DNA of 64,000 nt from Winogradskyella sp. J14-2. GTDB lineage: Bacteria; Bacteroidota; Bacteroidia; Flavobacteriales; Flavobacteriaceae. Made by a program: the position numbers and the translations under genes. The stretch covers positions 2,170,001 through 2,234,000 of the forward strand of contig NZ_CP019388.1 in the NCBI RefSeq assembly GCF_001971725.1, in the 5' to 3' direction. Positions 15,499 through 24,746 of this stretch are shown here, in pieces. The notes under the pieces were generated by a model. It was not told the origin of the DNA. It was given only the letters and a program-made list of their open reading frames with translations, and did no database searches. Position 1 is the stretch's first letter; each line of letters starts with the position of its first letter.

Positions 15499-17565
15499 TT
15501 AACTTATTTTCAAGCCGTTAGCAACCCCTTCGGTATTAGGATTTACAAACACTAAATTACCACGCTTATCTTCGGTCATTAAAATCATACCTTGACTTTC
15601 TACACCTCGCAGTTTTCTTGGTGCTAAGTTGACTAAAACTGTTACACGTTTGCCAATGACGTCTTCTGGCGAAAAGCTTTCCGCAATACCAGAAACAATA
15701 GTACGTGTGTCTATACCAGTATCAACTTTAAGCACTAATAATTTTTTAGTTTTTGGCATTTTTTCAGCCTCTAAAATGGTACCAACGCGAAGGTCTAATT
15801 TTGTAAAATCATCAAAAGTTATTTCCTCCTTTTGAGGTTCTACTTTTTTATTAGCTGCTTCGTTAGCTTTTTTACTAGCCTCAAGCTTATCTAATTGTTT
15901 TTGAATAGTCTCATCTTCAATCTTAGAAAATAATAATTCTGGTTTTCCGGATTGAATGCTGTGACCAGAAGGAAGTAAAACGTCTTTGATTGAAATGTCT
16001 TCCCAATTAGATTCTGAAACAAGTTCAGAATGACAAAGAATAGATTTCAATTTATCAGACGTAAACGGTAAAAACGGTTCGCTTAATACTGCTAATGCCG
16101 AAGCAATTTGTAAAGCCACAAACATTACGGTTTTTGTACGTTCTTCGTCTGTTTTTATAGTTTTCCAAGGCTCTTCGTCCGCTAAATACTTGTTGCCGAG
16201 ACGTGCCAAATTCATAAGTTCTTGGCTGCCTTCTCTAAAACGGTAACGCTCAATGGAACTTGCAATTACCGCAGGATATGCTTTTACAGCTGCCAAGGTT
16301 GCCTCGTCTATAGGTTTAAATGCTGATGGTTGCGGAATTTCGCCATTGTAATATTTGTTGGTGAGTACAGCAACACGATTAATGAAATTACCAAAAATAG
16401 CCACTAGTTCATTGTTGTTTCTGGCTTGGAAATCTTTCCAAGTAAAATCATTGTCTTTAGTTTCTGGTGCATTAGCTGTTAAGGCATAACGCAACACATC
16501 TTGCTGATTTGGAAAGTCTTCTAAATACTCTGGTAACCAAACTGCCCAGTTTTTTGATGTTGAAAGTTTGTTGCCTTCCAAATTTAAAAACTCGTTGGCT
16601 GGTACATTTTCTGGTAAAATGTAAGAGCCTTCAGCCTTTAACATCGATGGAAAAATGATACAGTGAAATACAATATTGTCCTTACCAATAAAGTGCACAA
16701 GTTTAGTGTCTTCATCTTTCCAGTAATCTTCCCAGTTTTTGCTTGCACGTGCTGCCCATTCTTTGGTAGCAGAGATGTAGCCAATTGGTGCATCGAACCA
16801 AACATAAAGCACTTTGCCTTCTCCACCTTCTACAGGTACAGGAATTCCCCAATCTAAATCTCTGGTTACGGCCCTTGGGCGTAATCCGTCGTCTATCCAA
16901 GATTTTACCTGGCCGTAAACATTAGGTTTCCAGTCTTTTTTATGACCTTTTAGGATCCATTCACGTAAAAATTCTTCGTGTTTATTTAAAGGTAAAAACC
17001 AGTGTTTGGTTTCTTTTAACGTTGGTGTGTTGCCTGTAATTGCAGACTTAGGATTAATTAAATCCGTTGCGTTATGGCTGGTTCCACAGTTTTCGCATTG
17101 GTCGCCATAGGCTTCTTCATAACCACATTTTGGGCAAGTGCCAATCACAAAACGATCTGCCAAAAACTGATTCGCTTCAGCATCGTATAATTGTTCAGAC
17201 ACTTCTTCAACAAATTCGTTTTTATTGTAAAGCGTTTTAAAGAATTCTGAAGCTGTATCGTGGTGAATCTTAGCTGATGTGCGTGAATAATTATCAAAAG
17301 AAATACCAAAATCTTCAAATGAAGTTTTGATGATAGCATGATACTTATCTACAATATCTTGTGGTGTTACACCTTCTTTTTTTGCTTTGATGGTAATCGG
17401 CACACCATGCTCATCACTACCGCAAATAAAAGCAACGTCATTACCTGTTAATCTTAAATATCTCGAATAAATATCTGCGGGTACATAAACACCAGCTAAA
17501 TGACCAATATGAATTGGACCATTAGTATATGGTAAAGCAGCCGTAATGGTATATCTTTTTGGCAT
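15499..17565 (-). CDS. metG: Methionyl-tRNA synthetase with in-frame palindromic repeat
   Basis: Class I synthetase of 688 residues charging tRNA-Met. Seen in order: the HIGH-type motif PIHIGHLAG near residue 15, four zinc-ligand cysteines ([18 protein letters not shown], about 147-164), the KMSKS-type loop KLSTS near 340, the anticodon-binding domain, and a C-terminal tRNA-binding OB domain ([18 protein letters not shown] onward). The start at 17565 is preferred over 17589 because the exact promoter element TACTTTTG (17587-17594, minus) overlaps the longer reading. Residues 511-519 read CHSELVSES and are encoded by a palindromic repeat inserted in the linker before the OB domain. Confidence 0.96.
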   Translation of the reverse strand: MPKRYTITAALPYTNGPIHIGHLAGVYVPADIYSRYLRLTGNDVAFICGSDEHGVPITIKAKKEGVTPQDIVDKYHAIIKTSFEDFGISFDNYSRTSAKIHHDTASEFFKTLYNKNEFVEEVSEQLYDAEANQFLADRFVIGTCPKCGYEEAYGDQCENCGTSHNATDLINPKSAITGNTPTLKETKHWFLPLNKHEEFLREWILKGHKKDWKPNVYGQVKSWIDDGLRPRAVTRDLDWGIPVPVEGGEGKVLYVWFDAPIGYISATKEWAARASKNWEDYWKDEDTKLVHFIGKDNIVFHCIIFPSMLKAEGSYILPENVPANEFLNLEGNKLSTSKNWAVWLPEYLEDFPNQQDVLRYALTANAPETKDNDFTWKDFQARNNNELVAIFGNFINRVAVLTNKYYNGEIPQPSAFKPIDEATLAAVKAYPAVIASSIERYRFREGSQELMNLARLGNKYLADEEPWKTIKTDEERTKTVMFVALQIASALAVLSEPFLPFTSDKLKSILCHSELVSESNWEDISIKDVLLPSGHSIQSGKPELLFSKIEDETIQKQLDKLEASKKANEAANKKVEPQKEEITFDDFTKLDLRVGTILEAEKMPKTKKLLVLKVDTGIDTRTIVSGIAESFSPEDVIGKRVTVLVNLAPRKLRGVESQGMILMTEDKRGNLVFVNPNTEGVANGLKIS
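16007..16036. repeat. Palindromic repeat inside metG
   Basis: ATTCTGAA (16011-16018) and TTCAGAAT (16024-16031) are perfect arms around ACAAG. With the flanking TGTCA it matches the short repeat (TGTCATTCTGAACTTG type) seen between genes in this phylum. It keeps the metG frame open. Confidence 0.78.
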
Positions 17566-17586
17566 AAGATTAATTTTGTGAAGCCA

Positions 17587-17594
17587 CAAAAGTA
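17587..17594 (-). promoter_or_regulatory. -7 element of metG
   Basis: Exact minus-strand TACTTTTG, 21 bases before the chosen metG start codon. Confidence 0.65.
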
Positions 17595-17647
17595 CGTAAT
17601 ATATAAACAGTTCTAAAAAAAATGTACATTTACCAAAAGCAGTTTTT

Positions 17648-18676
17648 ATGGATTTAAAAAACGCAATGTTACGTCTTTATTTTTTGCTGGGTTTTGGTTT
17701 AGTTCAATATGCCTTTGCTCAGAATCACATAGATAATTCATTCAAAATGAACAGTAAACTCATAACGCCAAAATATCTAAAAATGGGTGATACCGTCGCT
17801 ATTGTAGCACCATCAGGTATATTAAATAACAGAGAGCGAGAAGTGCAACAAGCCATAGACTTGCTAAACGATTGGGGATTAAATACCATTTTAGGTGAGC
17901 ATGTATTTAGTAAGGCTGACCATTTTGCAGGTACGGATGCAGAACGTTGTGAAGATCTGCAAAAGGCTATGGATGATCCAACAGTTAGTGCTATCTGGTG
18001 TGCAAGAGGTGGTTACGGTACAGTGAGAATCTTGGATAAGTTGGATTATACAAAGTTTAAAGAAAAGCCCAAATGGGTTATAGGCTATAGTGATATTACA
18101 GCATTACATAATCAGTTGCATAATGAAGGTTTTGAATCTTTACATGCGTTAATGTGTGTGAGTCTAACTCAAGATATTGCTGAAGTACAAGCATCTGTAG
18201 ATACCTTTAAAGCTGCTCTGTTCGGTAATCCTGAAAATTATGTTTTAGAAGGTTCTGAATATAACCGAGTAGGTGAAGCAACAGGTCAATTAATTGGTGG
18301 AAATTTAACCATGTTACATACTATGCTGGGCTCTGATACAAGTTTAGATACCTCTGGAAAAATCTTGTTTATTGAAGAAATAGGTGAATACAAATATCAT
18401 ATAGATCGTATGCTACAAAGTATGAAGCGTGCAGGCTATTTTGAAAAACTTAAAGGATTAGTTATAGGAGATATGTCTAAATTGAGAAAAAACACAACAC
18501 TTTGGGGCACATCGATAGAGCAACTTATACTAGATGCCTTGTCGGATTATGATTTCCCCATAGCTTTTAATATGCCAGCCGGCCATGAAAAAGATAATAG
18601 AGCATTGGTGTTGGGACGGACAGTTGAGTTAAAAGTCGGGATGGAAAAGTCTAGTCTTAAATTTATAAACAACTAA
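17648..18676 (+). CDS. ldcA: LD-carboxypeptidase with signal peptide
   Basis: Peptidase family S66 enzyme of 342 residues that removes the terminal D-alanine from muropeptide tetrapeptides. The catalytic triad is in place: Ser148 in VIGYSDITA, Glu243 in [11 protein letters not shown] and His313 in MPAGHEKDN. Unlike cytoplasmic E. coli LdcA this protein begins with a hydrophobic leader ending near Ala24-Gln25, so it is probably exported to the periplasm. It is divergent from metG and followed by yraN. Confidence 0.92.
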   Translation: MDLKNAMLRLYFLLGFGLVQYAFAQNHIDNSFKMNSKLITPKYLKMGDTVAIVAPSGILNNREREVQQAIDLLNDWGLNTILGEHVFSKADHFAGTDAERCEDLQKAMDDPTVSAIWCARGGYGTVRILDKLDYTKFKEKPKWVIGYSDITALHNQLHNEGFESLHALMCVSLTQDIAEVQASVDTFKAALFGNPENYVLEGSEYNRVGEATGQLIGGNLTMLHTMLGSDTSLDTSGKILFIEEIGEYKYHIDRMLQSMKRAGYFEKLKGLVIGDMSKLRKNTTLWGTSIEQLILDALSDYDFPIAFNMPAGHEKDNRALVLGRTVELKVGMEKSSLKFINN

Positions 18677-18705
18677 AAACTAATTACTAACTATCATATT
18701 CTATT

Positions 18706-19065
18706 TTGGCACAGCACAACGAACTAGGTAAAAAAGGCGAACAACTTGCTGTAGCCTTTCTAATTGAGAATAGCTACGATATTGTTGAGCGCAATTACCG
18801 TTTTGATAAAGCCGAAGTAGATATTATTGCACAAAAAGATAATGTTTTGGCGATTGTTGAAGTAAAAACCAGAAGTTCTTTAGACTTTGGTAATCCTCAA
18901 GATTTTGTAAAACCAAAACAAATAAAAAACCTCGTAAAAGCGGTTGACGAATATGTAACCGAAAACGACTTAGATGTTGAAGTTAGATTCGATATTATTG
19001 CAATTGTAAAAACTAAAAAGCATTTTGAAATTGAGCATTTAGAAAATGCGTTTTATCATTTTTAA
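18706..19065 (+). CDS. yraN: YraN-family (UPF0102) nuclease-like protein
   Basis: Protein of 119 residues with the restriction-endonuclease-like fold of UPF0102/YraN. Seen are the N-terminal GKKGEQLAVAFL helix, the core AEVDIIAQ and VEVKTRSS motifs (Asp, Glu and Lys of a PD-ExK-type site) and FDIIAI. The family is nearly universal and linked to DNA processing, but its exact role is unsettled. No in-frame ATG exists at the 5' end; TTG at 18706 is the likely start. Its stop overlaps by 4 bases the stop side of a convergent small gene. Confidence 0.9.
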   Translation: MAQHNELGKKGEQLAVAFLIENSYDIVERNYRFDKAEVDIIAQKDNVLAIVEVKTRSSLDFGNPQDFVKPKQIKNLVKAVDEYVTENDLDVEVRFDIIAIVKTKKHFEIEHLENAFYHF

Positions 19066-19400
19066 AGATAGATATTAGTTACAACTACAATAAGACTGTA
19101 AAAAAGAATATTAATAATCTTCTCTTTAGTTTTTAGAGACAAAAACCGTTTAAACTCCCGTTTAATAACACTAAAGGAAAGCACTAAGCATGTAAAAAGA
19201 ATACCAATACCTATAAACCAATATAGAGACTCAGGGTAGGGTAAGGTAGAGCTTGTAACCAAGAAGAGGATAAGTAGAAAACTACCGATTAGCAATCGTT
19301 TTTCTCTTTTTGGATTTAAGTTGTTTCTTAAAATAATATCTCTAGTTTTTGATACTATGAGAGCTATAATTGTAGTTAAAAACACTGTAGTGAATGTCAT
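19062..19400 (-). CDS. Small three-helix membrane protein
   Basis: Hypothetical protein of 112 residues with three hydrophobic helices (about 1-17, 34-52 and 57-78) and possibly a fourth at the C-terminus. No family recognised. The only support is its length in frame and a coherent membrane pattern; it is convergent with yraN with a 4-base overlap. It could be a lineage-specific protein. Confidence 0.5.
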   Translation of the reverse strand: MTFTTVFLTTIIALIVSKTRDIILRNNLNPKREKRLLIGSFLLILFLVTSSTLPYPESLYWFIGIGILFTCLVLSFSVIKREFKRFLSLKTKEKIINILFYSLIVVVTNIYL

Positions 19401-19475
19401 TCTTTTTCTTTGCTTTTTTCAATAATAAAAATAAATAAACTTTTAAAAAAGTTAAAGTTTCAAGTAGTTAAGATT

Positions 19476-20060
19476 CTAAAAATGTTTATAAAAATTCATT
19501 TCGTCTATGTATTGCCACACTTTATCGGGTAACATTGGGCGTACGTTCCTTTCTGCTTTAATTTCTTTTCTTATAAACGTAGAAGATAGCTCCATTATTG
19601 GCGCAGAAATGTTAAAAATTTTTGGATGATTTTTAAATTGTAGATCTACCTCACCTTTAGACATCCGAGGGTATACATAAATCCTATAATTTTCTAAGAT
19701 TAACTCGTGGTTTTTCCACTTATGAAAGCTCTTTAAGTTGTCTTCTCCCATAATTAGGGCAAATTCATAATCAGGGAATTTTTCTTCGAGATAGGTAAGT
19801 GTGTCTATGGTATAGTTAGGCTGTTTTAATCCAAATTCTATATCGCTAGGTTTTAATTTTAAATAGCTTTCAGTTGCTCGATAAACCATTTCATAGCGCT
19901 GCCTGTTATCTAGCAGGCTACTCTTTTTCTTAAATGGACTTTGAGGTGTTACTACAAACCAAATTTGGTCGAGATCGCTATGCTCTGCTAGATGATTAGC
20001 TATGGTTAAATGACCAATGTGTATTGGATTAAATGTGCCAAAGTAAAGACCTATTTTCAT
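19476..20060 (-). CDS. nadD: Nicotinate-nucleotide adenylyltransferase
   Basis: Enzyme of 194 residues converting nicotinate mononucleotide and ATP into deamido-NAD in NAD synthesis. It carries the nucleotidyltransferase motif GTFNPIHIGHL at residues 8-18 and the second signature SSTFIRK near 160. It is the last gene of the yicC-gmk-nadD series on the minus strand, an order common in Bacteroidota, but a 100-base palindromic repeat separates it from gmk. Confidence 0.96.
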   Translation of the reverse strand: MKIGLYFGTFNPIHIGHLTIANHLAEHSDLDQIWFVVTPQSPFKKKSSLLDNRQRYEMVYRATESYLKLKPSDIEFGLKQPNYTIDTLTYLEEKFPDYEFALIMGEDNLKSFHKWKNHELILENYRIYVYPRMSKGEVDLQFKNHPKIFNISAPIMELSSTFIRKEIKAERNVRPMLPDKVWQYIDEMNFYKHF

Positions 20061-20065
20061 AATAT

Positions 20066-20168
20066 TTTGTCATACTGAGCTGGTTACAGCATCTGTTTTT
20101 CAATACATTTAGATCCTGAAACAACACTTCTACTGTGCTCAGTGTAGCTGTTCAGGATGGCCAGATGG
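20066..20168. repeat. Nested palindromic repeat between gmk and nadD
   Basis: Three nested inverted pairs: CATCTG (20090-20095) with CAGATG (20162-20167), ATCCTGAA (20113-20120) with TTCAGGAT (20151-20158), and ACACT (20124-20128) with AGTGT (20141-20145). It opens with TGTCATACTGAGCTGG, kin to the repeat core seen in metG and near dinB. Confidence 0.7.
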
Positions 20169-20172
20169 CTAT

Positions 20173-20763
20173 TTATTTTTTAATAAACTCTGATACTAAT
20201 TTATAAGCATTTTCTAGAGCTTCGTCTAAATTAGAGTTCACAACAATCTCATCAAAAAGTGGAGCTGTTGCTAACTCTGCAGGTGCTTTTGCAACACGCA
20301 TACTTATTTTCTCAGGGCTTTCTTCTCCACGATCTTTTAAACGTCTTACCAATTCATTTAAATCTGGTGGCTTTACAAAAATGGCTAAAGTTTGTTCTGG
20401 GAATTTACGCTTTATACGTAAACCACCTGAGACATCAATATCAAAAATAACATGCTTTCCTTTTGCCCAAATACGCTCAACTTCAGCTTTTAATGTACCA
20501 TAAAAATTATCTCTGTAAACTTCTTCCCATTCTAAAAACTCATCGTTTTTAATCTTGTTTTTAAACTCTGATAATGATAGATAATAATAGTCCTTACCAT
20601 GCGTTTCATTGCCACGAGCCTCACGTGATGTAGCAGAAATTGAAAACTCTAAATTTAAATCTGGTTGTTTTAAAAGGTGACGTACAATTGTGGTTTTACC
20701 AGAACCTGAAGGTGCTGAAAATACAATAAGCTTGCCTTGTTTTTTTAATTCTTCTTTAGACAC
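20173..20763 (-). CDS. gmk: Guanylate kinase
   Basis: Enzyme of 196 residues phosphorylating GMP to GDP. P-loop SAPSGSGKTTIV at 16-27, the GMP-binding segment with SATSREARGNETHGKDYYYLS, and the lid with RLKDRGEES are all intact. It starts 14 bases after yicC and shares its operon. Confidence 0.97.
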   Translation of the reverse strand: MSKEELKKQGKLIVFSAPSGSGKTTIVRHLLKQPDLNLEFSISATSREARGNETHGKDYYYLSLSEFKNKIKNDEFLEWEEVYRDNFYGTLKAEVERIWAKGKHVIFDIDVSGGLRIKRKFPEQTLAIFVKPPDLNELVRRLKDRGEESPEKISMRVAKAPAELATAPLFDEIVVNSNLDEALENAYKLVSEFIKK

Positions 20764-20777
20764 GTAATTTGTTTTAG

Positions 20778-21635
20778 TTAAAGCACATTCAATAATTGTT
20801 CCTTTATTTTTTCAAGCTCATCTTTCATTTGCACCACGAGCTTTTGCATAGGTGCATAATTAGATTTTGAACCAATAGTATTGATTTCTCTACCAATTTC
20901 TTGAGAGATAAAACCAAGTTTTTTTCCGTTAGAATCGTCAGAATTCAAAGCTTTAATGAAATAATCTAAATGGTTGTCTAACCTTACTTTTTCTTCTGTG
21001 ATGTCAAACTTTTCTATATAGTAAACAAGCTCTTGTTCAAAACGATTTTCATCGACTTTTTCCTTAATATCTGCAATGCCTTTTTCTAGTCGCGTTCTTA
21101 CGCCTTCTATACGTTCTGGATCCATTGCAATGACTTGCTCTAGCAATTCTCTAAGCGTAGCAATTCTATCGGTAAAATCTTGTTTTAAAATAGCACCTTC
21201 GTCTTCTCTGTAGTTTACAATTTTAGAGATGGCTTCATTAATACTATCTGCTATTTTTAACCATTCGTCTTCGTCAATATCGTCGCGCTCTGTCGTCACT
21301 GCATCTGGTAAACGAACAGCCATTTTTAATAGTTCTGTATCATCACCATCAACCACATCCTTAAGTTGTTTAATATATTCTTTTACAACAGTTTTATTGA
21401 TTTTAGAGCTGGTGTCTTCACCAGTAATTTCAACATAAAGCGAAAAATCTACTTTTCCTCTAACTAAATGTTTGGCCAGAAGTTTTCTTATGTCTAATTC
21501 TTTAGCACGATACATGGATGGCATGCGTGCATTAACATCTAAATTCTTACTGTTTAGTGATTTTAGTTCTATAGATATTTTTTTGGTAGGGAGCTGTAAC
21601 ACTGATTTCCCATAACCCGTCATGGATTGTATCAT
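20778..21635 (-). CDS. yicC: YicC-family endoribonuclease-like protein
   Basis: Protein of 285 residues with the YicC signatures: MIQSMTGYGKS at the N-terminus, the RGKVDFSLYVE strand, and the C-terminal DUF1732 region with EKVRLDNHLDYF, GKKLGFISQEIGREINTIGSKSN. E. coli YicC is reported as an RNase acting on a small RNA. It leads the yicC-gmk-nadD order and has an exact upstream promoter element (TACCTTTG, minus, 21659-21666). Confidence 0.95.
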   Translation of the reverse strand: MIQSMTGYGKSVLQLPTKKISIELKSLNSKNLDVNARMPSMYRAKELDIRKLLAKHLVRGKVDFSLYVEITGEDTSSKINKTVVKEYIKQLKDVVDGDDTELLKMAVRLPDAVTTERDDIDEDEWLKIADSINEAISKIVNYREDEGAILKQDFTDRIATLRELLEQVIAMDPERIEGVRTRLEKGIADIKEKVDENRFEQELVYYIEKFDITEEKVRLDNHLDYFIKALNSDDSNGKKLGFISQEIGREINTIGSKSNYAPMQKLVVQMKDELEKIKEQLLNVL

Positions 21636-21658
21636 TAAAAGATATGATTAAAGTTGGG

Positions 21659-21743
21659 CAAAGGTACAAAAATCAACCGTTTTGAAGTTATTTTAAATTT
21701 TTTAGAAACCCTTATGCGTGCATAATAAGGTTTGTTAACTTTG
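21659..21743. promoter_or_regulatory. Divergent -7 elements of yicC and the thioesterase gene
   Basis: Minus-strand TACCTTTG at 21659-21666 lies 23 bases before the yicC start. On the + strand TAACTTTG at 21736-21743 lies 23 bases before the thioesterase ATG. Both fit TAnnTTTG exactly. Confidence 0.65.
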
Positions 21744-21766
21744 TTTAACGAAACCAAAGATTTACC

Positions 21767-22246
21767 ATGTATAAAAAACAGTTTGAAATTCGTTGGAGCG
21801 ATGTTGATGCTAATGGCCATTTGGCTAACTCTGCTTACACCAATTTTATGAGTCATGCTAGGATGTCTTTTTTTAGTGAACAAGGCTTTTCTATGCCAGA
21901 AATTATGAAGCACAATATTGGACCTGTAGTATTCTATGAGCATATGTACTATTTTAAAGAGTCTTTTATTGGTACGCCAATTACAGTTACTATTGAAGTG
22001 TCTGGTTTGAGTGAGGATGGTATGCTTTTTATGTTTGAACATAATTTTTATAACCATAAAGGAGAGCATTTGGCTTATTGTGAAATGCAAGGAGCTTGGA
22101 TAGACCTAAAAGCTAGAAAACTGACTGCTTTGCCGGACGAATTATTAAAGTTGGCACATACATTCCCAAAGTCTGAAAACTATAAAGTGCTTACCAAAGA
22201 AGACACCAGGAAGCATGGTGTGAGACCGAAACCACTTGAGATTTAA
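21767..22246 (+). CDS. Hot-dog-fold acyl-CoA thioesterase
   Basis: Protein of 159 residues of the 4-hydroxybenzoyl-CoA thioesterase / YbgC-like group. The catalytic segment IRWSDVDANGHLANSAY carries Asp at the usual active-site position, followed by the helix and the VVFYEHMYYF strand. It hydrolyses an acyl-CoA; the chain is not predictable. Single-gene unit, divergent from yicC and convergent with the GNAT-like gene. Confidence 0.9.
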   Translation: MYKKQFEIRWSDVDANGHLANSAYTNFMSHARMSFFSEQGFSMPEIMKHNIGPVVFYEHMYYFKESFIGTPITVTIEVSGLSEDGMLFMFEHNFYNHKGEHLAYCEMQGAWIDLKARKLTALPDELLKLAHTFPKSENYKVLTKEDTRKHGVRPKPLEI

Positions 22247-22307
22247 AGTGAATAATAATTCTAAAGGGTTATAATTGATATTAAGAGATTTCTACTTTCG
22301 CAGATGT

Positions 22308-23438
22308 TTATTTAAAAGGTTGATGCTGTTTGAATGTTTTTATCTTAACATTCTTTACAAAAGGCTTAAGAATTATATTTGGCAATGCGTACTTATGCCT
22401 GCAATAACAGGTTAAAGTCTTTGGTTGTGCGCCAAGTGTGCTCTTAATTTCAGAAGCTGTTCTGCCAAGATTTATTTGAGAAGATTTAGTTTCTATTCCT
22501 AAGCGAACATAATCATTTAAAATTCTAGGATAGATAGCATATTTTTTATTGATTGAATAGTCTATGCCAATAAAATGTGCATCAAGATGGTCACCATTTT
22601 GCATTGCAGATAAAAAGCCTACAAGCTTTCCTTCTAGAAAATAACCCTTAACAATAAATGATTCTTTGTAAGTGTTTTTTAGTTGAGTATAGGTGTTTAG
22701 GTTTAGTACTTGAGCATTAAAATCTGCATTATCTATTGTGTTTTGATATAAAGTTTGTAGCTCATCTAAGTACATTTTGATGTCCTCTTCACTAAAGAGC
22801 TTAGATTCTAAAACGTCACTTTTTGCATCAGCTCTATTAGCTTTTACTCTATATTTAGACTTTAAAGCAGCCGTGTAATCTTCAAAAGATATCCACGCAG
22901 CATCGAGATAAATAATCATGTTTGGCTCCACGTGCATCGAAGCATAACCAAAAGTCTTTAAATGATCTGTAATGTAGAGTGATTCATCTTCAAAATCTTT
23001 AAGAAAAATTGTGCTGAGACGTTTGCCGCGATAGAGTTTTTTTACAGCTCTTGCAATGGCTTTAAACGTTTCTACCTTTGGTTCCCCTTCCTTTAAAAAT
23101 GTACCGTATTCGCCACTTAAAAACACATTACCACAAAATAATACTTTGATGTGGTTATTGCAAAATAGGTTGTTGACTATATTTCTTAATTTAAGAGACA
23201 TAGCAATGTTTTTGGTAATGGTTTCTATACCTATCGTTACAATTTGAGTGTTAGCAAAGGCTACAGCTTCTCCATCTTTTAAAATAAAAATATAATTAAA
23301 CTCAATATCCGTGTTGGCAAGTTCAAATGCCTTTAAAAACTTTGGTGAATAATAAAGATTGTTAGTGCAGTTTAAGCCTTCCCAGTACGATTTAGGAATG
23401 GAATCAACGGTTTTAAATATTTCAGAATTAAGAGACAA
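22308..23438 (-). CDS. GNAT/FemAB-like acyltransferase
   Basis: Protein of 376 residues with two GNAT-like halves, as in the FemAB and peptidoglycan-type acyltransferase group. Supporting segments are YYSPKFLKAFE near 30, the central KSKYRVKANRA helix, and the C-terminal GYFLEGKLVGFLSAM, then INLGRTASEIKSTLGAQP, where this group often has GRT-E-K. Substrate unknown. It begins 1 base after the stop of the EamA transporter and is the last gene of an arsC-like, EamA, GNAT operon. Confidence 0.75.
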   Translation of the reverse strand: MSLNSEIFKTVDSIPKSYWEGLNCTNNLYYSPKFLKAFELANTDIEFNYIFILKDGEAVAFANTQIVTIGIETITKNIAMSLKLRNIVNNLFCNNHIKVLFCGNVFLSGEYGTFLKEGEPKVETFKAIARAVKKLYRGKRLSTIFLKDFEDESLYITDHLKTFGYASMHVEPNMIIYLDAAWISFEDYTAALKSKYRVKANRADAKSDVLESKLFSEEDIKMYLDELQTLYQNTIDNADFNAQVLNLNTYTQLKNTYKESFIVKGYFLEGKLVGFLSAMQNGDHLDAHFIGIDYSINKKYAIYPRILNDYVRLGIETKSSQINLGRTASEIKSTLGAQPKTLTCYCRHKYALPNIILKPFVKNVKIKTFKQHQPFK

Positions 23439-23439
23439 A

Positions 23440-24333
23440 CTACTTTTTTTGCTTTCGTTTTACAGATACCAGATAAACACCAGTAAAAATAAGAACCATA
23501 GCGCCAATTTTTATAGCATCTATAAAATCCGCACCTACGGCTAGGGCAAAAAGTGCTGCTATAACAGGCTGAAGGTAAATAAAAGTCCCTACAGTTGAAG
23601 CTTTTAACTGACTAAGTGCGTATGGGTTTAATAGATAAGTACCAAAGGTTGCCCCAACAACAACAAAGATTACAGAGAATGTAATATATGGTGTAAATGA
23701 ATGCCATTGTACTTCTACTAATTCACTGTAACCGAAAGGAATTAGCATAATTAAACCAATTGAAAAAGACCATTTTATAAATGTGACAGGATGATATTTT
23801 TCGGTTAGTTTTTTTATTAGAATTACGTATATACTGTAAGAAATGGCATTAATTAGGATAAGAAAATTTCCCAAAGGCACATTATCGCCTACTCTACCAG
23901 ATTTTCCATAAATGGTTAAAACAAGTGCACCACATAGCGCAATGACGATACCTATAATTTTTTTTGAGGTTATTTTTTCTTTTAGAAAGTAGGAAGAAAG
24001 TATAAGGATAATCACCGGAATAATAGTCATTATGGAAGAGGCATGTATAGGTGATGTGTATTCTAAACCTTTAAAAAAGAATAAGAGATTTACTACCATA
24101 CCAAACATGGCAGCCACTACAAATTTGATATAATCTTTCTTCTCAATTTTTTCTTTAGGAAAAAAGAAACTTATTAACCAAAATAGAACAGTTGCACCTA
24201 TTACTCTTAACAGTACAAACCCAAATGGTTTAATAAAGCTTTCATTCATTACGGTTTTAGCAATAGTGTAGTTAAGACCGTATAAAAGCTGTACTGTAAA
24301 CAATGCAACTAACGCATACTTTCTACTATCCAT
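23440..24333 (-). CDS. EamA-family (DMT) transporter
   Basis: Inner-membrane protein of 297 residues with ten predicted helices in two EamA repeats (about 5-140 and 150-295). The PIHASSIMTIIPVIILILSS and ASTVGTFIYLQPVIAALFAL stretches are typical repeat ends. Members export or import amino acids, nucleosides or other metabolites; the substrate is not predictable. I prefer the start MDSRKYAL at 24333, which overlaps the upstream gene by 8 bases. Confidence 0.9.
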   Translation of the reverse strand: MDSRKYALVALFTVQLLYGLNYTIAKTVMNESFIKPFGFVLLRVIGATVLFWLISFFFPKEKIEKKDYIKFVVAAMFGMVVNLLFFFKGLEYTSPIHASSIMTIIPVIILILSSYFLKEKITSKKIIGIVIALCGALVLTIYGKSGRVGDNVPLGNFLILINAISYSIYVILIKKLTEKYHPVTFIKWSFSIGLIMLIPFGYSELVEVQWHSFTPYITFSVIFVVVGATFGTYLLNPYALSQLKASTVGTFIYLQPVIAALFALAVGADFIDAIKIGAMVLIFTGVYLVSVKRKQKK

Positions 24334-24679
24334 GTATTGCTTTTTTTGCCGCTTCAACTACTTTTTTAGAGTTGCCTATGTAAATGGTATTGTTATAAAT
24401 AATAACAGGTCGTTTTAGGAAGGTGTAATGTTCTAAAATATATTTTTTATAATCCTCTTCTGTAAGAGATTTGTTCTTTAAATCTAATTCTTTATAAAGT
24501 CTCGCACGCTTACTAAAAAGACTTTCGTAACTGTCAGTTAAGCTACGCATTTCCTCAATCTGTTTTTCTGTAATAGCTTCGGTCTTTATATCTTGAAATT
24601 GAAAATCTTCAGGTAGATTAAGTTCGTTAATTATTCTTTTGCAAGTATCACAAGTGCTTAGATGATAGATTTTTTTCAT
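24326..24679 (-). CDS. ArsC/Spx-family thioredoxin-fold protein
   Basis: Protein of 117 residues with the ArsC-family fold: STCDTCKRIINEL (CxxC at residues 10-13) and the C-terminal FLKRPVIIYNN with the conserved Arg-Pro. This resembles YffB/Spx-like proteins more than true arsenate reductases. No arsenic genes are nearby, so an arsenate role is not supported by context. First gene of a three-gene minus-strand operon. Confidence 0.87.
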   Translation of the reverse strand: MKKIYHLSTCDTCKRIINELNLPEDFQFQDIKTEAITEKQIEEMRSLTDSYESLFSKRARLYKELDLKNKSLTEEDYKKYILEHYTFLKRPVIIYNNTIYIGNSKKVVEAAKKAIHG

Positions 24680-24746
24680 TGCGTTTTGAGCTTGTATTTA
24701 TAGCGTTGCAAAGAACGGACTTTTAAAACGATTATTTATAGAATGC

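Noticed and set aside
21635..22090. Minus-strand 151-codon frame
   Set aside because: Antisense shadow of the thioesterase gene.
24326..24679. True arsenate reductase
   Set aside because: Only the fold and CxxC support it, and no arsenic resistance genes are nearby; kept as ArsC/Spx family.
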